Assembly: GCA_045862995.1 (NCBI GenBank) | Contig: BTVX01000007.1 | Coordinates: 1 to 64,000, forward strand | From: UBA2387 sp019454665 | GTDB taxonomy: Bacteria > Armatimonadota > Fimbriimonadia > Fimbriimonadales > Fimbriimonadaceae | Direction: 5' to 3' | DNA: 64,000 nucleotides | In this document: piece by piece, positions 33,876 to 43,020 of the stretch | How positions within the stretch are numbered: position 1 is the first letter of the stretch | Layout of the letters: each line of letters starts with the position of its first letter | The notes under the pieces: model-generated | Seen by the model: the letters and a program-made list of their open reading frames with translations, nothing else | Databases searched by the model: none | What the model was told of the DNA's origin: nothing | Made by a program: the position numbers and the translations under genes

Positions 33876-35279
33876 TTACTTCTTCGACTTGGCGAGGCTG
33901 GTGATCAGCACGTGGCCCGTGCCCGGATCGAACTCGATGTCCACATCGAGCACGTCTCGCATGAACGAGAGGGGGACGATCGTGCGGTTCCGATCGAGGA
34001 AGCTGCCGCGCTCCAGATCGAAGGAGAGTCCGTCAATCATGGCCGTCTTCTCGCCGATCTTGAGCCAGATGCGCTTGCCGTGGGCTTCCGCCGTCACGAC
34101 CTTGGCGTCGTGGTGCCACTGGACGTTGCCGCCCGCGTGCTCGACGAGGTGGCGGAAGGGCGTGAGCGGGATGCCTTCCTCGATGCGCGGCTCGACGTCG
34201 AACTTGACGATGCTCGAATCCAGCAAGATGGTGATCGGGCCATCCGCGAGCCGGGTGCCCTTGGTGATCCCGACGCGGGCGAGCGTCTTCGTCGTGACCG
34301 CGACCGGGCTGGCCACGTTGATCGTCGTGGGGATCGCGACCGGGGCCGGCGTTGCCGGAACGGACACCGTGCGCTGACCCGTGGGCGTCATGTTCTGAGC
34401 TCCGGCAGCCGTCGTCGTGCCGATCGTGCTCGGCTTGACTCCGCTGATCGTCTCGCTGCCCTGCGCGCTGACGCCGTTGGCGGCGGTCACGGGGCGGGTG
34501 GTGGGCGGGGTGCCCTGGGCTGGGCGCACCACGGCTTCCGTCGTGCTGCTGCCCGAATTCTTGACCGTCGTGTTCGTCTGGTCGTTGGTGGGCGGCGCTG
34601 TCGTGGGAGGATCGGTCGGCTTGAGCTGGATCGGCGTGACGCGATCGGTCCGTCCGCCGGGGTTGTTCACGAACACGCGGGTCTTGCGCGTCTTGAACGT
34701 GTTGCTTGTTTCGTCAACGATCCAAGCCTCGACATCGTGCCAGCCGTTCTTCTCGCGGGTGGTGTCCCACGTGTAGGTGTAGGGCGGGAAATTCGTGGTG
34801 AACTTCCACTGCTCGTTCACGAAGAAGCTGATGTAAGGGGACTTGAACGTCCGCCCAAAGCCCACGTCAATCTTGACCAAGCCCTGAACGGTCTGACCCA
34901 CCGCCGGGGTCTTGAGATAAACCGCCGTCTGAGTGTGGTCTTCGATCGTGATCACCGACGACTGGGAACCGAGCATCTTGCCGGCCTCGTCGTACAGGAT
35001 GACCTCGACGCGGTTGTCGCCCGCGGCCAAGGTGCTGAGGTCGATCGTGAAGTTCGACTCGCCGGCCTTGATCTCCGGGTTGGCGTCGCGCGTGGCGACC
35101 GACTTGCCGTTGACGCGAAGTTCGATCATCGCGGCTGCGGCACCGTCGTATTTGACGGTGATCGTGGGGCTGTTCAAGGCCCGGCTGATTCGAATCACGG
35201 CGTCGTTGGCCACCGCGAACGCTGAGGACGTCGCCATCGCCATCCCCGCGAGCAAGCACATTCTGCTGAGTGTCTTCAT
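33876..35279 (-). CDS. Exported Ig-like plus copper-amine-oxidase N-terminal (stalk) domain protein
   Basis: A 467-aa exported protein. After a signal peptide (MKTLSRMCLLAGMAMATSSA) come two Ig-like beta-sandwich regions (about 30-120 and 125-220). A long Thr/Pro/Ser/Ala-rich linker follows (about 225-340). The C-terminal copper-amine-oxidase N-terminal-like domain has GIPLTPFRHLVEHAGGNVQW and RTIVPLSFMRDVL, as in Firmicutes stalk-domain proteins. The linker suggests a cell-surface spacer. This domain usually binds wall or peptide partners and is not catalytic. ATG 35279 is chosen at the signal peptide. Confidence 0.78.
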   Translation of the reverse strand: MKTLSRMCLLAGMAMATSSAFAVANDAVIRISRALNSPTITVKYDGAAAAMIELRVNGKSVATRDANPEIKAGESNFTIDLSTLAAGDNRVEVILYDEAGKMLGSQSSVITIEDHTQTAVYLKTPAVGQTVQGLVKIDVGFGRTFKSPYISFFVNEQWKFTTNFPPYTYTWDTTREKNGWHDVEAWIVDETSNTFKTRKTRVFVNNPGGRTDRVTPIQLKPTDPPTTAPPTNDQTNTTVKNSGSSTTEAVVRPAQGTPPTTRPVTAANGVSAQGSETISGVKPSTIGTTTAAGAQNMTPTGQRTVSVPATPAPVAIPTTINVASPVAVTTKTLARVGITKGTRLADGPITILLDSSIVKFDVEPRIEEGIPLTPFRHLVEHAGGNVQWHHDAKVVTAEAHGKRIWLKIGEKTAMIDGLSFDLERGSFLDRNRTIVPLSFMRDVLDVDIEFDPGTGHVLITSLAKSKK

Positions 35280-35407
35280 TCGTCTATACCGCTCCATCCA
35301 TTCGTCGGCAAACGATCCGCTCTGCGGACTTCGCTCTGTTTTACACCATTCTTGGCCGGAATCCACTCGATTTCACTGAAGTTTGTGTGTAAAACGTCGT
35401 CGAAGGG

Positions 35408-35413
35408 TAGCCT
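35408..35413 (+). promoter_or_regulatory. -10 box of the PqaA-like gene, leaderless type
   Basis: TAGCCT, 7 nt before the ATG at 35421, with no ribosome-binding site. Confidence 0.4.
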
Positions 35414-35420
35414 TTGAACC

Positions 35421-36674
35421 ATGTTGGCCCTGCTCATCGCTGGAATCGCCCTGGCGCAAACGCCGCCAGCAACGACTCAATCGGGAGGCTTGCTCGCCTA
35501 CGTGAACCAATCCGACGACACTTACGAGGCTCGCATCGGGGAGCCCTACGATGGCTGCACCCAGATTCAAATGACATCGCACACGTGGCGCGGCATCCCA
35601 TGGAAGCACCGCATCGTGGTCGTCGAGCCCGAAAAACCCATCGAGCCCGCCAGCGACCTGGGCTACCTGCACATCACGGGGGGCGACCCCAACGCGGCCG
35701 ATCTGGCTTTGGCTCGGCGCATCGCCAACCTCTCGGGGCTCCCGGTGCACATCCTCTTCGACATACCCAACCAGCCGCTGTTCGACGGCCTGAAGGAGGA
35801 CGCGTTGATCGCCTATACGTTCCTTCAGTACATCGAGGACGGCGAAGGCGACTGGCCCCTCCTGTATCCCATGGTCAAGTCCACCGTCCGAGCGATGGAC
35901 GCCGTGGTCGCCCACACCAAGACGCGGCGCTTCATCCTGAACGGGGCGAGCAAGCGGGGCTGGACCACGTGGCTGGCCGGCGCGGTCGGCGATCAACGCG
36001 TCGTGGGCCTTGCGCCCATGGTGTACGACAACCTCAACCTGGTCGCGCAAATGGGGCGTCAGGCCGAGACGTTCGCGGGCGGGCACAGCGAACAGATCTC
36101 CGACTACGCCCGCGCAGGCCTGTTGGAAAAGATCGCGTCCCCCAAAGGCCAGGAGCTGATCGCCCATGTGGATCCCTTCGCCTACCGGCGAGCGCTGGAA
36201 GTCCCCAAACTCATCCTCACGGGCGCGAACGATCCCTATTGGCCCGTGGATGCCATGACGATCTACTGGGATGCGCTCGGCGGCCGGAAGTCCGCGCGCG
36301 TCGTCCCCAACGCGGGGCACGACCTGGGCAGCCAGGATCAGTGGGTTCCCACGCTCGCCGCGTTCGGCTACGCTCTTGCGACCGACGGCGGGTTCCCAAT
36401 CGTGCGGTGGACCTGGTCGGACCGAAACTTGACCATGGATGGGCTGCGGCAACACGTGGAATCGGCCCGCATGTGGGTGGCCGAAAGCGACACCTTGGAC
36501 TTTCGCGGCGCCACGTGGCACGCGATTGGCGCTCAGAAAGGTATGAGGCGCACCACGATCTCGTTGCCCGCAGGGCGCAAGAACCAAGCGGCGTTCGGCG
36601 AACTCGCGTTCAAAGTGGGCGGCATCGAGTTCTCGCTGACCACCGCGCCGAAGGTGTTTCCCGCGGCGCGATAG
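35421..36674 (+). CDS. PhoPQ-activated pathogenicity-related (PqaA-like) alpha/beta-hydrolase
   Basis: A 417-aa exported protein of the PhoPQ-regulated PqaA family. It has a short signal peptide, then TSHTWRGIPWKHR, the nucleophile-like GASKRGWTTWL (in place of GxSxG), LILTGANDPYWPVD with the acid, and PNAGHDLG with the His. The family is hydrolase-like, with no proven substrate. The name reflects a Salmonella relative, not virulence here. It is divergent from the stalk-domain gene, with a 141-bp gap. Confidence 0.8.
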   Translation: MLALLIAGIALAQTPPATTQSGGLLAYVNQSDDTYEARIGEPYDGCTQIQMTSHTWRGIPWKHRIVVVEPEKPIEPASDLGYLHITGGDPNAADLALARRIANLSGLPVHILFDIPNQPLFDGLKEDALIAYTFLQYIEDGEGDWPLLYPMVKSTVRAMDAVVAHTKTRRFILNGASKRGWTTWLAGAVGDQRVVGLAPMVYDNLNLVAQMGRQAETFAGGHSEQISDYARAGLLEKIASPKGQELIAHVDPFAYRRALEVPKLILTGANDPYWPVDAMTIYWDALGGRKSARVVPNAGHDLGSQDQWVPTLAAFGYALATDGGFPIVRWTWSDRNLTMDGLRQHVESARMWVAESDTLDFRGATWHAIGAQKGMRRTTISLPAGRKNQAAFGELAFKVGGIEFSLTTAPKVFPAAR

Positions 36675-36689
36675 CCGCCGGGTGTCGGG

Positions 36690-37817
36690 TCAGACCGAGA
36701 CAACCGAACGGCGCACGTGCGATTCAAGGGCCGCGGTGAACAGCCGGTGGCTCGTCTGAGCCTCTTCCGGCCTGGCGCACCCAAACGGCGGTTGTGAACC
36801 CGAGGCTTCGACCATGAAGGCGGCCCACATCTGAAGAAGCGCATCGGAGAACCCGAACTCGAAGATGCCGCCCGAGATGGTCTTGTGCGCGGAGGCGTAG
36901 CCAAGGTCCTCGGTTCGCCACTCCTGCGGCGTGCCGGGCTCGTAGCGGAGCGTCTCCAGCGTCTTGGGGTGTTTCGTCGAATAGCGAACCGAAGTGCGCG
37001 TCCCTTGCACCTCGATGAACCAAGTGTTGGTCTCACCTGGAGCGATCCGCTTGGTCTCCAGGATCATGGGGAAGTTCTGCTGGCCGTCGGTCGCGTCGCA
37101 GACCAGCAAGGCGTTGTCCCACGTGTCGCAGGGAGCGGTCCCTCCTTTGCCGTCCGGTCGTTCGGCGACGATGTTGCTGAGCATCGCCCGGACGTCCAAA
37201 GGCCGCCATCCGAGCCGGAAGGGAAGGTGGACGACGTGGAGCCCCAGGTCGCCCATGCAACCGTACTCGCCGTTCCGAGCGCGCTGCCGCTTCCAGTTGA
37301 TCGGCTTGAGCGGGTCGAGGTCCGAACTGTGGCGGAAGCCCGCATGCACCTGGATGATCTTGCCGAACGCGCCCTCATGGGCGAGACGCGCGATCCGCTG
37401 CGCGCCGGGATAGAAGGGAAACTCGGAAGAGCACCGCACGAACGTCTCGGGGTGCGCGGCCAGGCATTCCATGATCGCCTGGTTGGCGGCCAGATCAATG
37501 CCGAAGGGCTTCTCGGCGAGTATCGCCTTGCCCGTTGGGATCGCCGCGCAAAGCACCTCGGCGTGCAGGTCGTGCGGCACGGCGATGTAGAGGGCATCCA
37601 CGTCGGAATGCGAGACGAGTTCGCGAAAGTCGGGGGTGGAAAGAAGCAGATCGTGGTGACTCTCGAACCACGAGCGCGCCTCCGACGAGGGGTCGGCCAC
37701 GGCGACGATCTCGGGCTTGGAGATCGGCTCCAAAAGGTGCAGCCACCGGGCCGCCGCACTGGCGAACTCGCGACCCATCAGGCCGCCGCCGATCACTCCG
37801 AACCGCATGGTGCGCAT
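36690..37817 (-). CDS. Gfo/Idh/MocA-family oxidoreductase
   Basis: A 375-aa NAD(P)-dependent sugar or cyclitol dehydrogenase-like protein. The N-terminal Rossmann fold begins RFGVIGGGLMGREFA. It continues with DALYIAVPHDLH and EKPFGID, whose Lys is the catalytic base/acid residue of the family. The C-terminal alpha/beta domain contains YGCMGDLGLHVVHLP, typical of the substrate-binding His region. ATG 37817 is chosen because a TACCTT box ends 7 nt upstream. ATG 37808 and 37847 are alternatives. Confidence 0.85.
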   Translation of the reverse strand: MRTMRFGVIGGGLMGREFASAAARWLHLLEPISKPEIVAVADPSSEARSWFESHHDLLLSTPDFRELVSHSDVDALYIAVPHDLHAEVLCAAIPTGKAILAEKPFGIDLAANQAIMECLAAHPETFVRCSSEFPFYPGAQRIARLAHEGAFGKIIQVHAGFRHSSDLDPLKPINWKRQRARNGEYGCMGDLGLHVVHLPFRLGWRPLDVRAMLSNIVAERPDGKGGTAPCDTWDNALLVCDATDGQQNFPMILETKRIAPGETNTWFIEVQGTRTSVRYSTKHPKTLETLRYEPGTPQEWRTEDLGYASAHKTISGGIFEFGFSDALLQMWAAFMVEASGSQPPFGCARPEEAQTSHRLFTAALESHVRRSVVSV

Positions 37818-37824
37818 CATCGGC

Positions 37825-37830
37825 AAGGTA
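37825..37830 (-). promoter_or_regulatory. -10 box of the Gfo/Idh/MocA gene, leaderless type
   Basis: TACCTT on the minus strand, 7 nt before the ATG at 37817. Confidence 0.35.
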
Positions 37831-37847
37831 CCAGGACCGGGCCGCAA

Positions 37848-39530
37848 CTACTCGGTCGGCGGACACATCACGGCCAGCGTGAAGTAGAACGTCGCGCCCA
37901 CTCCGGGCTCCCCTTCGGCCCAGATGCGCCCCCCGTGGCGGCGAATGATCCGCTCCGCAGTCGCCAGGCCGATGCCCTCGCCCTCGAATTCGGTTCGCGA
38001 GTGAAGGCGTTGAAACGGCAAGAACAGTTGGTCCCCGAACGCGGGATCGAAACCCACGCCGTTGTCTCGCACGTAAAAGGCCGACTCGCCTTGAAGACGG
38101 ACGGCGCCAAACTCGACGACGGGCGATGGCGACGTGGACGAGAACTTGGCGGCATTCTCAAACAGGTTCGCCAGCACCAACCGCACCAGCCGCGGGTCTC
38201 CGAAGGCGCTGAGGCCCGGCTGAATCCTCCACTCGACTCTAACATCTGCCCCTTCGTTCAGTTCGGCCGCCAACTCCTCGGCCACGGCGCTGATCTCGAA
38301 GGAGGAGCGCTGCAACTCGCTTCGGTTGATGCGGCTCAGGTTCAACAGGGAGTCAACCAACCGACCCATCCTGCCGGCGGCGGCGTGGACTCGGTGGAGC
38401 AAGTCTTGGCTTTCCTCGCGCAACCTCGACCCCTCCTCGTCGAGCACGATCTGCGCGAATCCTCCAATGGTCCGAAGGGGCCCGCGCAGGTCGTGGGCCA
38501 CGGAGTAGCTGAACGACTCGAGCTCAGCGTTCAGGGTTCGCAGTTCGGCGGTTCGCTCGACGACACGGCGTTCGAGCGTGTTCCGGTGCCGTGCTTCCGA
38601 TTGCCTCATGGCTCGGTCGGCCTCTTTGGCTTCGGCGACGGCACACGCCAGAGTCAGACCGGAGCCCGATAGAACCAGCAAGAAAGAACCCATCACTATC
38701 GCAGGGGACATGGGGGCGGTCGGCATGCCGGGGCCCGGGTCGGCCCAAGCGAAGATGAACCAACCCACCACCAGGTTGTTCGCCGATACCCCGACGACTC
38801 CAGAACGCAGCGCGGCCCACAACGCCACTGGAAAGAGGAGGAACTTCACCGGGTAGAGGTCGCCGGCGCCGGTGCGGAAGACCAGTATGCAGACGAGAAT
38901 GGTGGCGACTTTGGTGGTCAGCAGTTCTGTCCACAAGCCCTTCCGCCGAGCGCGTGGCTGCGTCAGGTGCAGAGCGAGGGGCGCGACCAGCAGGATGCCA
39001 AGCACGTCTCCAATCCACCATGTGCTTGCCACCGAAAGCCAGTTGGAGGCATTGGCTACCCCGACCAAAGCCAGCAGGCTCGTTCCGACAGAAGCGGCGA
39101 TCGGCCCTTCCACCAGCATTGCGCATCCGATCAACGCCACGATGTCCTGCGTCCGCTTGAGCTCGGCTCGGAACTGGAGGTGCTCAAGGGCGGTGGCTGC
39201 GGCCAGAATCGCCAAGGTCGTTCCCGCCGCGCCGCCGAGCGCCGGGGCGAACCGAGCGCCGCCCAACATGGCGCCCAGCGTGGCACCGAGGAGAAGGCCC
39301 GGCCAAATGCGCCGTCCCAGCCGTACCATGGCCGCCAGTGCGATTCCAGTGACCGGCCAGAAGCTCGCAACGGTCGAGTCCGGCGGGCGAGACGTGTAGC
39401 CCACGGCCGTGGCTAGAATCGCCGCGGCGGCCATGAGCAGGATGTTCAGCGCCCATCGCGTCGAGCCGACGGCCGGAAAGGCATCGCGCTCCGCAGTTGC
39501 GGAAGGGTCGAGGGCTGAAGAGGTTGCCAT
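37848..39530 (-). CDS. MASE1-domain sensor histidine kinase
   Basis: A 560-aa membrane sensor. About eight hydrophobic segments (about 25-300) form a MASE1 domain, recognised by SFWPVTGIALAAMVRLGRR and SVASTWWIGDVLGILLVAPL. A coiled segment precedes the HisKA dimerisation helix with the phospho-acceptor His in SYSVAHDLRGPLRTIGGF, of the phytochrome-like subgroup. The HATPase domain has NLFENAAKF, DNGVGFDPAFGD and EGIGLATAERI. The MASE1 stimulus is unknown. No response regulator is adjacent. ATG 39530 is preferred over TTG 39542. Confidence 0.88.
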   Translation of the reverse strand: MATSSALDPSATAERDAFPAVGSTRWALNILLMAAAAILATAVGYTSRPPDSTVASFWPVTGIALAAMVRLGRRIWPGLLLGATLGAMLGGARFAPALGGAAGTTLAILAAATALEHLQFRAELKRTQDIVALIGCAMLVEGPIAASVGTSLLALVGVANASNWLSVASTWWIGDVLGILLVAPLALHLTQPRARRKGLWTELLTTKVATILVCILVFRTGAGDLYPVKFLLFPVALWAALRSGVVGVSANNLVVGWFIFAWADPGPGMPTAPMSPAIVMGSFLLVLSGSGLTLACAVAEAKEADRAMRQSEARHRNTLERRVVERTAELRTLNAELESFSYSVAHDLRGPLRTIGGFAQIVLDEEGSRLREESQDLLHRVHAAAGRMGRLVDSLLNLSRINRSELQRSSFEISAVAEELAAELNEGADVRVEWRIQPGLSAFGDPRLVRLVLANLFENAAKFSSTSPSPVVEFGAVRLQGESAFYVRDNGVGFDPAFGDQLFLPFQRLHSRTEFEGEGIGLATAERIIRRHGGRIWAEGEPGVGATFYFTLAVMCPPTE

Positions 39531-39560
39531 AGACCTACCCAAAAGGGGTCTAGCCTCATT

Positions 39561-40466
39561 CTAGCAAGGCCCGAGTGCCACGGCCAGTTCGGCCATCGAA
39601 GGGAGAGATGCCTGCGCCCCGGGTCGAGTCGCTGCGAGGGCTCCGGCTCGGTTGGCCATCGCCACAGCGTGCTCGAGCGGCTCGCCCTGGGCCAAGAACA
39701 GGGCCAGCGCGCCGTTGAACGCGTCGCCGGCGGCGGTCGTGTCCACGGCGTTCACGCGGATCGAGGGGACGTGGACCTTGCCCGATGGGGTGGCGACCAG
39801 GCTGCCGGACGCGCCAAGCGTCATCGCGATCGTTTCCACGCCTCGGGCCAACAGAGCGTCGCACAGCGCTTCAGGAGCATCAGCCCGTCCAACGAGGAGT
39901 GCGGCTTCGGTCTGATTGGGCGTAAGCACGTCCACAAGGGCGAGGATCGAATCGTCGAGAGGCTGGGCGGGGGCGGGATTCAGAATCGTGGTCGCGCCTA
40001 GAGCCTTGGCACGACGAAGTCCAGCCGCCACAGCCGCAAGAGGCACCTCCAACTGGAAAAGGGCGACGGCCGGCCCGACAGAGGCCACCGCCGCCGACAC
40101 GGCCTCGGGGCTCAAACACGCGTTGGCACCCGAAATCACCACGATCTGGTTCTCGGCGTCGTCGTCCACCAGAATGATCGCCGTTCCAGTACTCGTCGCC
40201 ACGGTTTCGACCAGCGAGCAATCCGCCCCCGACTCGCGCAGGCTCTCCAGCAACGAGCGCCCGAACTCGTCGTTCCCGACGCATCCGACGAACGAGATCG
40301 GACCGCCCAAACGTCCGACGGCGACGGCCTGATTCGCCCCCTTGCCGCCCGAAAACGTTGCGAACGTCGTGCCGAACAGGGTCTCGCCGGGCTTGGGGAA
40401 CCGGGGCACGCGGGCGACCAAGTCCATGTTGGCGCTGCCGACGACGAGTACGCGCGCAGAATTCAC
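39561..40466 (-). CDS. rbsK: Ribokinase (PfkB family)
   Basis: A 301-aa sugar kinase. The substrate motif VGSANMDLV, the first PfkB signature FSGGKGANQAVAVGRLGG and the second signature DTTAAGDAFNGALALFLAQG (catalytic Asp in AGDAF) match ribokinase closely. It phosphorylates D-ribose at O5, or a similar pentose. No ribose transporter is nearby. GTG 40466 starts 6 nt after an AATACT box, and the frame upstream of it is not family-like. Confidence 0.88.
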   Translation of the reverse strand: MNSARVLVVGSANMDLVARVPRFPKPGETLFGTTFATFSGGKGANQAVAVGRLGGPISFVGCVGNDEFGRSLLESLRESGADCSLVETVATSTGTAIILVDDDAENQIVVISGANACLSPEAVSAAVASVGPAVALFQLEVPLAAVAAGLRRAKALGATTILNPAPAQPLDDSILALVDVLTPNQTEAALLVGRADAPEALCDALLARGVETIAMTLGASGSLVATPSGKVHVPSIRVNAVDTTAAGDAFNGALALFLAQGEPLEHAVAMANRAGALAATRPGAQASLPSMAELAVALGPC

Positions 40467-40472
40467 GGCCCG

Positions 40473-40478
40473 AGTATT
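40473..40478 (-). promoter_or_regulatory. -10 box of ribokinase, leaderless type
   Basis: AATACT on the minus strand, 6 nt before the GTG at 40466. Confidence 0.4.
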
Positions 40479-40521
40479 CCCCACGCGCGGCGAAGGAACA
40501 TCCGGTATCGTCCTATCTGAT

Positions 40522-40935
40522 GTGAGCGACTGGATCGCCGCCGTCACGATGGGTTTGGGCCTGCTGGGCTCGGGGACTTCGGTCGTCGCCCCCCAGCCTG
40601 TCGAAGCGGCTCCCGTGACTCCCCAGACGACTCAGGTCGAAGAAGCCGCTCCGGGAGACCTGGTCACCTTCCACTTCGTCGCGACGACGACCAAAGGCCG
40701 CGAAGTCGCCAACTCCGAACGGAGGGGGATGCCCTACACGGTTCGACTCGGCGCCGCCGGGACTCCGGCAACGCTCACCGAGAGCCTGATCGGCGCCAAA
40801 CCTGGGGATACGCGGCGCACGGGACTCATTCGCGCCGATGTCGCCATGCCCGGCCTGAAGCCGGCGCAGGGAACATCCGATCCAATGACGTACCGGATGA
40901 TGGTGTTGAGGGTCCAACGCACGAACCGGTCCTGA
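40522..40935 (+). CDS. FKBP-type peptidyl-prolyl isomerase-like protein, exported
   Basis: A 137-aa protein. A hydrophobic leader (about residues 4-22) and a short linker precede one FKBP domain with GDLVTFHFVATTTKGREVAN and PYTVRLGA. It ends in a YRMMVLRVQR strand. The domain is short and some active-site aromatics are not obvious, so isomerase activity is uncertain and a chaperone role is possible. The GTG at 40522 follows TATCGT by 10 nt. It is divergent from ribokinase. Confidence 0.72.
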   Translation: MSDWIAAVTMGLGLLGSGTSVVAPQPVEAAPVTPQTTQVEEAAPGDLVTFHFVATTTKGREVANSERRGMPYTVRLGAAGTPATLTESLIGAKPGDTRRTGLIRADVAMPGLKPAQGTSDPMTYRMMVLRVQRTNRS

Positions 40936-40998
40936 ACGCGGGACCGCCGGACCACAAAACCTCAAGGAAACTGTCAGAGAATGCGCTCGGCGGGGCTT

Positions 40999-41023
40999 TA
41001 GAAACCGAGAGGATTGCCGATAC
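40999..41023 (+). promoter_or_regulatory. Candidate sigma-28 (FliA/SigD-type) promoter before fliM
   Basis: TAGA (40999-41002), 13 nt, then GCCGATAC (41016-41023). The -10 part matches the flagellar sigma-28 consensus GCCGATAA in 7 of 8 positions. The -35 match is 3 of 4 and the spacing is 2 nt short. It lies 42 nt before the fliM GTG and would drive the whole flagellar operon. Confidence 0.45.
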
Positions 41024-41064
41024 ACCTACTGACGACCCGGAAAGGGTCTCGGGTAGCAAACACC

Positions 41065-42111
41065 GTGTCGGACATCCTCTCCCAAGCCGAAATCGAGGCC
41101 CTGCTGCAATCCCTCGCCGATGAGCCGGAGGGTGCCGCCGCCGTTCGGGAGCCCGTCGCCGAACCCAAAGTCGGACAAGGCAAGGTCGCGGGTCCCGTGG
41201 GCCACACCACCCGAGGCCGCAATTCCAAGCACACGGTCGCCTACGAGGTCTACGACTTCCGAAGGCCCGACAAGTTCAGCAAGGATCAGCTTCGCACGCT
41301 CCAGATGCTGCACGAGACGTTCGCGAGGCACGCCACATCGGGATTGTCGGCATATCTGCGCAGCCCCATCAGCATCGAGCTCGTCGCGCTGGAACAGGTC
41401 CCGTTCGAGGAATACCTGCGCAGCCTGAACAAGTCGGTCTTCACCAAACTTTCGCTCCTGCCCCTCAACGGCAACGCCGTCCTGGAAATCGAATTCGCCC
41501 TGATCTTCGCGGTCGTGGACCGCCTGCTGGGCGGACCGGGACGGGCGATCAACCGAACCGTGCTCACCGATATCGAGCGTCCGCTGATTCTGCAGACCCT
41601 CGAGCGGATGCTGACGGCCCTGCAAACCGCCTGGGAAGGCGTCGTGGTCGTCAAGCCCAGCATCGAGAGCATCGAGACGAGTTCGCAGTTCGTGCAGATC
41701 GCGCCGCCGAACGACATCGTGGTGAGCATCCTCTTCGAGGTCAAGATCGGCAACCTCCGCGGCGCGATGAGCCTGTGCATCCCCTACCTGATCCTCAAAC
41801 CGATCACGGCCAAGCTGAGCGCGCAGAAGTGGTTCGCCGCCAACAACCGCCGCGTAAACGCGACGATCAAGAAGCAGTTGGCCGCCCAGATCAGCCGAGC
41901 CACGGTGGATTGCCGCGTCGAACTGGGCAAGCGCAACATCTCCTTCCGCGACTTTCTGGCCCTGAGCGCGGGCGACACCATCGTCCTCAACCAGCGCACC
42001 AACCAAGACCTCGCCTTTCTCGTGGGCGACGTTCCGAAGTATCGGGGCGTTGCGGCCCGAGACGGCAACCGCGTCGTTTTCACCGTCACCCGCCCCATCG
42101 TTCAAGAGTAA
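41065..42111 (+). CDS. fliM: Flagellar motor switch protein FliM
   Basis: A 348-aa C-ring protein that sets rotation direction. The N-terminal CheY-binding motif LSQAEIEALLQSLA starts at residue 4. A flexible linker follows (about 20-55), then the CheC-like middle domain (about 55-245) with LRTLQMLHETFARH and RLLGGPGRAINR, and the C-terminal SpoA/FliN-like domain (about 260-345) ending VTRPIVQE. The GTG at 41065 restores the normal FliM N-terminus. It is the first gene of the operon and is followed by fliY 3 nt later. Confidence 0.93.
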   Translation: MSDILSQAEIEALLQSLADEPEGAAAVREPVAEPKVGQGKVAGPVGHTTRGRNSKHTVAYEVYDFRRPDKFSKDQLRTLQMLHETFARHATSGLSAYLRSPISIELVALEQVPFEEYLRSLNKSVFTKLSLLPLNGNAVLEIEFALIFAVVDRLLGGPGRAINRTVLTDIERPLILQTLERMLTALQTAWEGVVVVKPSIESIETSSQFVQIAPPNDIVVSILFEVKIGNLRGAMSLCIPYLILKPITAKLSAQKWFAANNRRVNATIKKQLAAQISRATVDCRVELGKRNISFRDFLALSAGDTIVLNQRTNQDLAFLVGDVPKYRGVAARDGNRVVFTVTRPIVQE

Positions 42112-42114
42112 CCC

Positions 42115-43020
42115 ATGTCCAACAAGCCTCTCGACCTTGTTCCCAAGCTGGAAAACGCGCAGCACCAGATTTGGCAGACCGTGTCCACCACGGTGAGCGA
42201 AGCCGCCGGCCATTCGTTCACGTTCGGCGATCAGGAAGTCCGCATCGCCAAGACCACGGACCTGTACGGCGAAGCCACCGACGCCCTCGCCTTTATCCAG
42301 TTCGCCTTCTCGCACACGCCCGAGAGCAAGCAAATTGTGATCATCGGGCGCGAGACCGTGGCCCAACTGGCGTCCCTCGCCCGCGACGAGGAGGTCACCG
42401 AAGTGGACGAGGACATGGTCTCCGACCTCCGGCCGATCTTCGAGGCCATCGTCCAAGGCATCTGCATGGCGATGGGCACGATGCACAGCGAACCTGCGGT
42501 CGCCACCGGCTTGATGATCCGGTTCCAGAACCTCACGTTCCCCCGGAACTTCCAGAAGTCCGAGGACCTGTTCCGCTGCCGCGCTTCGGCCAAGGGACCC
42601 GGCGTGGATGGGGAAGTCGTGTGGCTGTTCGACGCCGAGTGCGGCGCGGCCATTGCCGGAGTCGCCCACAGCGACCGAGACGATGACTCCGACCACAACA
42701 AGAAGGCCGCCGCGTTCGAGGCAGGGGGCCACCCCATGCTCCCGGATGGCGTGCCTGGCCTCGACATCCTGATGGACATCCCGCTGGAGATCAGCGTGGA
42801 ACTCGGGCGATCCAAGATGATGGTCAAGGACGTGCTCGATCTGGGCACAGGCTCCATCGTCGAACTGAACAAGATCGCTGGCGAACCGATCGACGTCATG
42901 GTCAACGGCCGCCTGGTCGCTCACGGCGAAGTCGTCGTGATCGAAGACAACTTTGGCGTCCGCATCACCGAAGTCCTGTCCCCATTCGAGCGGTTCCAGC
43001 GCCTGAACGAGGCCGCTTGA
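42115..43020 (+). CDS. fliY: Flagellar motor switch protein FliY/FliN
   Basis: A 301-aa C-ring protein of the FliY type. A CheC-like N-terminal region (about 1-190) is fused to a FliN/SpoA domain (about 215-295), recognised by LDILMDIPLEISVELGRSKM and the closing GEVVVIEDNFGVRITEVLS. Whether the N-terminal part keeps CheY-phosphatase activity cannot be judged by eye, since I do not see two clean ExxN motifs. The 3' end overlaps fliO (TTGA). Confidence 0.88.
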   Translation: MSNKPLDLVPKLENAQHQIWQTVSTTVSEAAGHSFTFGDQEVRIAKTTDLYGEATDALAFIQFAFSHTPESKQIVIIGRETVAQLASLARDEEVTEVDEDMVSDLRPIFEAIVQGICMAMGTMHSEPAVATGLMIRFQNLTFPRNFQKSEDLFRCRASAKGPGVDGEVVWLFDAECGAAIAGVAHSDRDDDSDHNKKAAAFEAGGHPMLPDGVPGLDILMDIPLEISVELGRSKMMVKDVLDLGTGSIVELNKIAGEPIDVMVNGRLVAHGEVVVIEDNFGVRITEVLSPFERFQRLNEAA

